Below, one piece after another: positions 7,198-12,682 of a stretch of DNA of 17,471 nt. The position numbers and the translations under genes are program-made. The stretch's first letter is position 1, and each line of letters starts with the position of its first letter. The notes beneath the pieces are model-generated. The model searched no databases. It was not told where the DNA came from and was given only the letters and a program-made list of their open reading frames with translations. The DNA is from CAZSWS01 sp964610765 (lineage in GTDB: Bacteria > Bacteroidota > Bacteroidia > Bacteroidales > Tannerellaceae), in the NCBI GenBank assembly GCA_964610765.1, contig CAZSWS010000065.1, forward strand, positions 1 through 17,471, read 5' to 3'.

Positions 7198-7961
7198 TTT
7201 TCTACCTTGTCTTCTTGTGTTTTTGCTTGTTGTTGAATATCGAAAGCAAAGATAAAGTCGTTCAAAGCCTGGTTATTTGAACTAATGATTTCTTCGTTCG
7301 TACCTTGCCATTCCTTCACTCCCTCTCTAATAAAGATTATATTCTCACCAATACTTTTCACCGAGTTCATGTCGTGTGTATTGATGATTGTGGTCATGTT
7401 GTTCTCTTTGGTAATGCCGTGCAGCAGCTCGTCAATCACCAATGATGTTTTGGGGTCAAGCCCTGAGTTTGGCTCGTCGCAGAACAAATATTTAGGGTCT
7501 AAAGCAATGGCACGCGCAATGGCTGCTCGTTTCATCATTCCTCCGCTTATTTCAGAAGGGTAGAGATGGCGTGCATGAGCCATATCAACACGCTCCAGAC
7601 AGCAAAAGGCACGGTCTCTTCGTACTTTAAATGACTCGTGTGAGAACATATCCAGCGGAAACATAACGTTTTCAAGTACCGTCATACTGTCGAATAGGGC
7701 AGAACCTTGAAATAAAACACCCATTTCGCGGCGTAGCTGTTTTACTCCATTCTTAGACATCCCTTTCAGGCTGAAACCATCATAAAAAATATCGCCTCTT
7801 TCAGGTGTCAACAGCCCAATCATATTTTTGAGAAGAACGGTTTTCCCGGAGCCACTTCGTCCGATAATTAAGTTGGTCTTTCCCGGATAAAATATCGCAT
7901 TAATCTTTTTCAATACCAGACGCCCGTCAAATTCTTTTTCCAAATCTTTAACTTCAACCAT
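7194..7961 (-). CDS. mlaF: Mla-type phospholipid ABC transporter ATPase
   Basis: ATP-binding subunit (255 aa) of the Mla/Ttg2/MCE lipid transport complex, which moves phospholipids between the inner and outer membranes. Walker A is GRSGSGKT (34-41), the Q-loop Gln is 85, the signature is the MlaF-typical SGGMMKR (139-145) rather than LSGGQ, Walker B is YLFCDE (158-163), and the switch His is 196. The C-terminal tail after about 230 is polar and Gln/Lys-rich. It starts 3 nt after the stop of mlaE on the same strand, so the two are one operon in the order permease then ATPase. No MCE substrate-binding subunit follows: the gene ends directly against tatD. The symbol is by family. Confidence 0.93.
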   Translation of the reverse strand: MVEVKDLEKEFDGRLVLKKINAIFYPGKTNLIIGRSGSGKTVLLKNMIGLLTPERGDIFYDGFSLKGMSKNGVKQLRREMGVLFQGSALFDSMTVLENVMFPLDMFSHESFKVRRDRAFCCLERVDMAHARHLYPSEISGGMMKRAAIARAIALDPKYLFCDEPNSGLDPKTSLVIDELLHGITKENNMTTIINTHDMNSVKSIGENIIFIREGVKEWQGTNEEIISSNNQALNDFIFAFDIQQQAKTQEDKVEN

Positions 7962-7964
7962 AAC

Positions 7965-8714
7965 CTAAGTAAGCATTAAGTTCGTTAATAATAAGTCGGC
8001 AAATAAAATCATCACGCTGCTGAGCACTACGGCATCGGTACTGGCTTTACCCACTTCTAATGATCCTCCTTTGACGTTATAGCCATAAAAAGAAGCAATA
8101 GATGCGATGATAAAGGCATAGATAATGGATTTTATGATGGAGTACCAAATATAAAACTCCGTGAAGTAGTATTGAAGTCCGTACTCAAACGAAGTCGGCG
8201 ACATGCCATCTACCAAATAACTGGCGAACACCCCTCCCAGGATGCCGGTAAACATGCTGAAAATAACGAGTACCGGTATGAAAATCATCAAACCGGCTAT
8301 TTTAGGCATAATCAGGAAGTTGGCTGAATTGACACCCATAATCTCCATAGCATCTATTTGCTCTGTCACGCGCATAGTTCCAATCTCAGAAGCAATATTG
8401 CTGCCCACCTTGCCTGCCAATATCAGACACATGATAGACGAGGAGAACTCAAGTAAAACAATCTCGCGTGTAGTGAAACCAATGGTAAACTTGGGAATCA
8501 TAGGAGAGGTAATATTGAGTGAGAGCTGAATGGCTATCACCGTTCCAATAAATACAGAGATGATTACTACAATCCAAATAGAATCTACTCCTAATTTATA
8601 TATTTCTCTGACCAATTGTCTGAAAAACATGCTCCAGCGTGTGGGTATCCCCAGACTTTTTTGCATTAATAGGGTATATTCGCCTATGCGATGTAATGCG
8701 GAAACTCTTTCCAT
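7965..8714 (-). CDS. mlaE: Mla-type ABC transporter permease
   Basis: Integral inner-membrane permease (249 aa) of the MlaE/YrbE family, partner of the neighbouring ATPase. An amphipathic N-terminus leads into about five hydrophobic segments (roughly 46-66, 88-105, 140-168, 190-210, 228-248). The family hallmark loop is intact at about 103-128: VGSNIASEIG followed by TMRVTEQIDAMEIMGV, with the conserved Glu110 and Glu118. Length is normal. It is the first gene of the mlaE-mlaF operon, with a -7 box about 30 nt upstream, and is divergent from lptB. Identification is by direct motif recognition and is firm; the direction of lipid movement cannot be read from sequence. Confidence 0.93.
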   Translation of the reverse strand: MERVSALHRIGEYTLLMQKSLGIPTRWSMFFRQLVREIYKLGVDSIWIVVIISVFIGTVIAIQLSLNITSPMIPKFTIGFTTREIVLLEFSSSIMCLILAGKVGSNIASEIGTMRVTEQIDAMEIMGVNSANFLIMPKIAGLMIFIPVLVIFSMFTGILGGVFASYLVDGMSPTSFEYGLQYYFTEFYIWYSIIKSIIYAFIIASIASFYGYNVKGGSLEVGKASTDAVVLSSVMILFADLLLTNLMLT

Positions 8715-8744
8715 TACTCTTTAATTATTATAATCCTTTAGTCA

Positions 8745-8752
8745 CAAAGATA
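8745..8752 (-). promoter_or_regulatory. Bacteroidetes-type -7 box for mlaEF
   Basis: On the minus strand the sequence reads TATCTTTG, an exact match to TAnnTTTG, ending 30 nt before the mlaE start codon. No clear -33 TTTG is at the usual spacing. The predicted leader is about 25 nt. Confidence 0.5.
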
Positions 8753-8846
8753 ATTGTTTTCTGCAAACTGCATTTTAACAGCCGGTTGAAAGCAAGCAGA
8801 ACGCCCTTTTTTTAGTGATTTTAAACGTATGTAGAAAACCTATTGC

Positions 8847-8877
8847 TTGGCGAGATGTAAATATTTACGTTTCTTTG
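8847..8877 (+). promoter_or_regulatory. Bacteroidetes-type promoter for lptB
   Basis: A TTG at 8847-8849 and a TTTCTTTG (TTnnTTTG, one mismatch to consensus) at 8870-8877 are 20 bp apart, the usual -33/-7 spacing. Transcription would start near 8883, about 12 nt before the ATG at 8895. That placement rules against the in-frame TTG at 8847 as a translation start. Confidence 0.5.
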
Positions 8878-8894
8878 TACTAAATCACCGAGCA

Positions 8895-9647
8895 ATGGAT
8901 GAAGAAAACAAAATGGAGCTTCGTACGGAAGATCTGGTAAAGAAATACCGCGCCAGAACCGTCGTAAATCATGTTTCAATCAATGTGAAACAAGGAGAGA
9001 TTGTTGGCTTACTAGGTCCTAATGGAGCAGGTAAAACGACTACTTTCTATATGACTGTAGGATTGGTAACTCCAAACGAAGGACGCATTTTTCTAAATGA
9101 TTTGGAGATAACTAAGTTTCCTGTGTATAAGCGTGCTCGTTATGGAATTGGCTATCTAGCTCAAGAGGCTTCTATTTTCAGGAAGATGACTGTTGAGGAT
9201 AATTTGCGTGCTGTATTGGAAATGACCGATCAGCCGGCGGATTATCAGCGTGAAAGGCTAGAAAGTCTGATTGCTGAGTTTGGTCTGCAGAAAGTTCGTA
9301 AGAACCTGGGCGACCGTCTCTCCGGAGGAGAACGAAGAAGAGCTGAGATAGCTCGCTGTTTGGCTATCGACCCTAAGTTTATTATGCTAGACGAACCTTT
9401 TGCCGGTGTTGACCCCATCGCCGTACAAGATATTCAAGGAATTGTGGCTCGGTTGAAGAATAAGAATATTGGTATTCTAATTACTGACCATAATGTGTAT
9501 GAAACGCTTAGTATAACGGATCGTGCCTACTTACTGTTCGAAGGTAAGGTGCTCTTTCAAGGGACAGCCGAAGAACTGGCCGAAAACGAAATCGTACGAG
9601 AAAAGTATTTGGGAAAAGACTTTCAGCTACGGAAGAAGAGTTTCTGA
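8895..9647 (+). CDS. lptB: LPS export ABC transporter ATPase LptB
   Basis: Cytoplasmic ATPase that, with LptF and LptG, extracts lipopolysaccharide from the inner membrane for transport to the outer membrane. In the 250-aa product Walker A is GPNGAGKT (41-48), the Q-loop is Gln90 in YLAQEASIFR, the signature is LSGGERRR (142-149), Walker B is FIMLDE (162-167), and the switch His is 199 in TDHNV. YLAQEASIF and the short FAGVDPIAV segment are typical of LptB. I choose the ATG at 8895; an ATG at 8913 (MELRTEDL) is also possible, and the upstream TTG at 8847 would add 16 residues unlike the family. lptFG are not in the window. It is divergent from mlaEF, and its last 21 nt overlap the 3' end of the convergent CPBP gene. 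Confidence 0.95.
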   Translation: MDEENKMELRTEDLVKKYRARTVVNHVSINVKQGEIVGLLGPNGAGKTTTFYMTVGLVTPNEGRIFLNDLEITKFPVYKRARYGIGYLAQEASIFRKMTVEDNLRAVLEMTDQPADYQRERLESLIAEFGLQKVRKNLGDRLSGGERRRAEIARCLAIDPKFIMLDEPFAGVDPIAVQDIQGIVARLKNKNIGILITDHNVYETLSITDRAYLLFEGKVLFQGTAEELAENEIVREKYLGKDFQLRKKSF

Positions 9648-10571
9648 TGGTATATCCTCTTTTTCAGGTGCTTTTTGTTGGAGCATTTGTTTGATTTTCG
9701 AACAACAGATGAAAAATAACACCGTCATGATAGTTCCTACCGTTAGATAGATAGCTATATCTACTTCTTTCAAATCACCCTGTATATAACTGTTATCTTT
9801 GAGTGCCTGATTGCTCATGCCTAGAATGGCAAACAGGTTGTTTATGATATGTGCAAAAACGGGTAGCCATATACTACGACTCCAGAATAATAAATAACCC
9901 ATGTAGGCACCTAATAGTAAACGAGGTATGAAACCGTAAAATTGAAGGTGGAAAGCACTGAATATAATGGCACAAGCCCAAATAATCAGATGTGGATTTG
10001 TTGTCCATCGAGACACAATACGTCCCAGAGCACCCCTGAAAAGGAACTCTTCGGTAATGCCTGCCAGAAAAGCAATAACAAAAATATTAAACAATAACGT
10101 GAAGAGTCCGGTTTGGCTTAACAATGTTTGAGTCACTTGCTGAGCTGATGCCTCTTGTTGTCTCATCCATGCTTCAACAGATGAGAGGGAAGAGGGAAGG
10201 GATATTTGTTCATTCAGGTATCCGGTGATGGATATTAGCGGGATGATAAGAATCATACTGAGGAGTACAATCATAAGAACTCCGTAACCGTTTTTGGGAG
10301 ATTGAATGAATAGGTAGTCTTTGATATTCAAGCTACATATATAGCCAAAACTTAGTGCAGGAAAGAGGAAAGTACATAAAGAAGAGAGTAGCTGAAACCA
10401 TCGCATTGCATTAGGGTGCGATGCCCAATCAAGTTGAACTCCGTAGGCCATGAAGTATCCCATCGTTCCTATGATGGAAGAGAAAGCAAACCCTAGCATG
10501 ATTAGAAAGATTAGAGCTATGAGTTGGATTAAGGGCGAAGCGTCGGCAAAAAGTCCTTTGAGTCTTAACAT
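9627..10571 (-). CDS. CPBP-family intramembrane glutamic endopeptidase-like protein
   Basis: A 314-aa polytopic membrane protein of the CPBP family (Rce1-like, formerly Abi/CAAX). Hydrophobic segments lie at about 14-44, 60-80, 97-117, 156-172, 197-212, 216-230, 234-252 and 270-290. The family motifs are complete: motif 1 EEFLFRG at 174-180 (Glu174, Glu175, Arg179), motif 2 with His208 in FSAFH, and motif 3 with His241 and Asn244/245 in FAHIINN. All putative catalytic residues are therefore present. Bacterial substrates are mostly unknown. The C-terminus is a charged cytoplasm-like tail. It lies downstream of the RRM gene, behind a hairpin with terminator features and with no evident promoter of its own, so expression may depend on readthrough. 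Its 3' end overlaps lptB by 21 nt on the opposite strand. Confidence 0.88.
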   Translation of the reverse strand: MLRLKGLFADASPLIQLIALIFLIMLGFAFSSIIGTMGYFMAYGVQLDWASHPNAMRWFQLLSSLCTFLFPALSFGYICSLNIKDYLFIQSPKNGYGVLMIVLLSMILIIPLISITGYLNEQISLPSSLSSVEAWMRQQEASAQQVTQTLLSQTGLFTLLFNIFVIAFLAGITEEFLFRGALGRIVSRWTTNPHLIIWACAIIFSAFHLQFYGFIPRLLLGAYMGYLLFWSRSIWLPVFAHIINNLFAILGMSNQALKDNSYIQGDLKEVDIAIYLTVGTIMTVLFFICCSKIKQMLQQKAPEKEDIPSETLLP

Positions 10572-10584
10572 GATGTATCTATAT

Positions 10585-10619
10585 AAAAAAAACTTCTGCT
10601 AAGATAGCAGAAGTTTTTT
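10585..10619 (-). terminator. Perfect inverted-repeat terminator between the RRM and CPBP genes
   Basis: A perfect 15-bp inverted repeat (10587-10601 with 10605-10619; core AACTTCTGCTA / TAGCAGAAGTT) encloses a 3-nt loop, with A and T runs on its outer ends. It can act as a U-tract terminator in either direction. On the minus strand it lies about 20 nt after the RRM stop and ends 14 nt before the CPBP start, so it can end the RRM transcript or attenuate readthrough. Confidence 0.88.
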
Positions 10620-10638
10620 AACTCATTGAAAAGAATGA

Positions 10639-10884
10639 TTATCTTTTTGGTAATGCTTCTTTTACAACCATTTGACGACCTTCGAACTCAGCTTCGTTTA
10701 ATTCAGCGATAGCTTTGCTAGCGTCTTCATCATCTGGCATTTCAACAAAGCCAAAACCTTTGGAACGACCAGTGTCGCGATCCTTAATGATTTTTACGGA
10801 GTCAACTGTTCCGTACTCTTCCAATACATGTCTTAAATCTTCTTCCCGAACGCGATAGTTCAGGTTTCCTACGTAAATGTTCAT
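10639..10884 (-). CDS. Small single-RRM RNA-binding protein
   Basis: An 81-aa protein that is almost entirely one RNA recognition motif. RNP2 is IYVGNL (3-8) and RNP1 is KGFGFVEM (42-49), so the aromatic residues that stack on RNA bases (Tyr4, Phe44, Phe46) are in place. The rest has the expected beta-alpha-beta-beta-alpha-beta layout with only a short LPKR tail. Such stand-alone RRM proteins are common in Bacteroidetes and cyanobacteria and bind single-stranded, often U-rich, RNA; in Bacteroidetes they are proposed as global post-transcriptional regulators where Hfq is missing. The gene has its own promoter about 150 nt upstream, a U-rich leader and a strong terminator. Specific RNA targets cannot be read here. 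Confidence 0.95.
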   Translation of the reverse strand: MNIYVGNLNYRVREEDLRHVLEEYGTVDSVKIIKDRDTGRSKGFGFVEMPDDEDASKAIAELNEAEFEGRQMVVKEALPKR

Positions 10885-11023
10885 AAGTAAAAAATAAAAA
10901 TTAAAAATTAAAAATAAATGAAAGGCAGAAATTCTGAATACCGTAACAGAAGAAATTTAATCAACAAGAAATGAAGAAATAAAAATGCTTTGTTAAGTAA
11001 ATTAGAAGTGTACTACTTCTTTC
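10885..11023 (-). promoter_or_regulatory. Long U-rich leader of the RRM gene
   Basis: If transcription starts near 11023 the leader is about 140 nt. At its 5' end the minus strand reads AGAAGT-AGTAC-ACTTCT (11004-11020), a possible 5' hairpin. The last 36 nt before the ATG are a U-rich run in the mRNA, with T tracts of 5-6 separated by A or AA (TTTTTAA repeated, 10887-10918), covering the ribosome-binding region. A possible autoregulatory site for the RRM product; this is a hypothesis. Confidence 0.4.
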
Positions 11024-11029
11024 ACACTG

Positions 11030-11059
11030 CAAAGGAATGCATTAATTTGATATATGCAA
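11030..11059 (-). promoter_or_regulatory. Bacteroidetes-type promoter for the RRM gene
   Basis: On the minus strand a TTG (11057-11059) is followed after 19 bp by TTCCTTTG (11030-11037), one mismatch from the TAnnTTTG -7 consensus. Spacing is as expected for the -33/-7 pair. Confidence 0.55.
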
Positions 11060-11061
11060 GC

Positions 11062-11090
11062 CTAATAGCTACTTTTTTAGTGCTAATAGC
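11062..11090 (-). promoter_or_regulatory. Paired CTAATAGC boxes upstream of the RRM promoter
   Basis: CTAATAGC occurs at 11062-11069 and again at 11083-11090, a 21-bp offset (two helical turns). The second is within the near-palindrome GCTAATAGC. The pair lies 2 bp upstream of the -33 element, as expected for a transcription factor binding on one DNA face. No regulator is known to me for this motif. Confidence 0.3.
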
Positions 11091-11099
11091 CTTTTTCAC

Positions 11100-11134
11100 A
11101 CCTGATTTCTGTGTTTTATGGAGAAAAATCAGGT
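11100..11134 (-). other. Hairpin overlapping the stop codon of the GH29 gene
   Basis: ACCTGATTT (11100-11108) and AAATCAGGT (11126-11134) are perfect complements, 9 bp, around a 17-nt loop. The right arm contains the GH29 stop codon (11129-11131). No U-tract follows on the minus strand, so it is not a standard intrinsic terminator; it may protect the mRNA 3' end or be chance. Confidence 0.35.
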
Positions 11135-12664
11135 AATTGCCTGCATATATGCCTCTTTATCACTACTATCTATTTCTTGAATCATTGTCTTGATTACAAA
11201 AGGTTCTTCTATGTTTTGTAGATTTTGAGGAATAACAATATCGTAGTAGTAATAACCTTCTTTATCTCGTCCACCATACTTTATGACAGCCTCTTCACGT
11301 GTTTTTAAAAACGTTGTTTTGCCCAATGTATTAATAAAAGATTGTTTCTTTTCACCTTGAGAAATGGTTCTGCCTCGAGGTACCTTTACACGTATCAGGT
11401 TATTCATGGGTTTATTAAAGACCGTCAGGTATAAATTGTCTCCGTTTTGAGTTGAAATACCCCATTTATGTTCTTCTAATATTGAAGGAGTAACTCCGTA
11501 AACAGCTTCTCCATTTACAGTCATCCAGTCGCCAATTTCTTTGGCTAATACGGTTTCCTCTTCTCGAATATTACCTTCTCCGTCAGGACCAAAATTGATG
11601 ACCAGATTGCCTCCAAAGGCATTAGCCTGTACAATCATTTCAATCAAATCGAATTTGTTTTTGACATAGCTTAATGACCAATCACGGTGATAGCCCCATT
11701 GATTTTCAGGAATCGTCATCACACAGTCCCAATCTATCCCTTTAACTTCTGCGTACGATTTAGGGAGATTTCTTTCATATACCTGGCTATAATCATCAAT
11801 CAAGTCGCCATTAGCATCAAAATGACGATATCCGTACTCGTCTGAACGGAAACGGCTGCCAATGATTAAGTCTTTGTGCTTTTCGCGCAGTTCCATACCC
11901 AATGAATCGACCCAAGCAGCATTTTTCACCCAAGCCACATCCCATGAACCATCAAACCAAAGACCTTTGATTTTCGGATAGTTTTCTAGTAACTCTAGTA
12001 GTTGATTTCTGGTAAAATCTTTGAAGTCTTCGTATCGTTGAGCTTCTTCGTCAGATTTGAATGGGTTATGATTCTTACCCTCTTTATAGAGCTGTCTTAC
12101 ATCCGGGCTGTTGATATTTCCTCCTGAAACATATCCCGGATGGCTCCAGTCGATAATGGAGAAATAAAGATGCACGTCTATCCCTTCAGCAGTATATGCA
12201 TCTACTATTTCTTTCACTATGTCTTTTTTATAAGGAGATTTTGCAATGGTATAGTCAGAATACTTACTGGGCCATAGGCAGAAGCCGTCATGGTGTTTGG
12301 TTGTAAATATTAAGTATTTAGCCCCCATTTGTTTGGCTTGTTTAGCCCATGCTTTTGCATTATACTTTTTGGGGTTAAACTGTTTATACAAATTGTCATA
12401 CTCTTCTTTAGTGATAAGTCCTGATGTGCGAAACCATTCGGCTGCATAGGTCGTTGTCTTACCATTCCATTGACCGCCGGGTATAGCATATACGCCCCAG
12501 TGGATAAACTGTCCGAGTCCATGTTCGCGCCAGCGTTGCATTTCTGCATCTGTGCGTACCCCAACACGATGTGCTCCGTGCTCTAAGGGGATTGAGCTGC
12601 GTCGTTGTCCGTAAGAAGTAACTACAAACAGACAGGCTAAAGCCAATAAAATACTTTTCTTCAT
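11129..12664 (-). CDS. GH29 alpha-L-fucosidase, exported
   Basis: A 511-aa glycoside hydrolase family 29 enzyme that removes terminal alpha-L-fucose from oligosaccharides by a retaining mechanism. A Sec signal peptide covers about residues 1-19 (SYG|Q). The (beta/alpha)8 barrel shows FIHWGVYA with His55, the paired His124-His125 in TKHHDGFCLW, and the nucleophile Asp238 in LWFDGSWD. Glu298 in VYERNLP is a candidate acid/base, a position that varies in the family. From about residue 390 a beta-rich C-terminal domain follows. It is the last gene of the GH105-GH2-GH29 operon, 18 nt after the GH2 stop. With no lipobox it should be soluble in the periplasm. Which linkages it accepts (alpha-1,2 or branched 1,3/1,4) cannot be settled by eye. 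Confidence 0.94.
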   Translation of the reverse strand: MKKSILLALACLFVVTSYGQRRSSIPLEHGAHRVGVRTDAEMQRWREHGLGQFIHWGVYAIPGGQWNGKTTTYAAEWFRTSGLITKEEYDNLYKQFNPKKYNAKAWAKQAKQMGAKYLIFTTKHHDGFCLWPSKYSDYTIAKSPYKKDIVKEIVDAYTAEGIDVHLYFSIIDWSHPGYVSGGNINSPDVRQLYKEGKNHNPFKSDEEAQRYEDFKDFTRNQLLELLENYPKIKGLWFDGSWDVAWVKNAAWVDSLGMELREKHKDLIIGSRFRSDEYGYRHFDANGDLIDDYSQVYERNLPKSYAEVKGIDWDCVMTIPENQWGYHRDWSLSYVKNKFDLIEMIVQANAFGGNLVINFGPDGEGNIREEETVLAKEIGDWMTVNGEAVYGVTPSILEEHKWGISTQNGDNLYLTVFNKPMNNLIRVKVPRGRTISQGEKKQSFINTLGKTTFLKTREEAVIKYGGRDKEGYYYYDIVIPQNLQNIEEPFVIKTMIQEIDSSDKEAYMQAIT

Positions 12665-12682
12665 GATTTGATATAGTAATGA

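Noticed and set aside
8847..8894. TTG start that would extend LptB by 16 residues
   Set aside because: It overlaps the probable -33 element, and the added residues are unlike LptB N-termini.
9627..10571. Phage-abortive-infection (Abi) role for the CPBP protein
   Set aside because: The old Abi name covers a broad membrane protease family; no defence genes or mobile elements are nearby to support it.
11100..11134. Intrinsic terminator for the GH105-GH2-GH29 operon
   Set aside because: The stem is AT-rich with a 17-nt loop, includes the stop codon and lacks a following U-tract; listed only as a hairpin.
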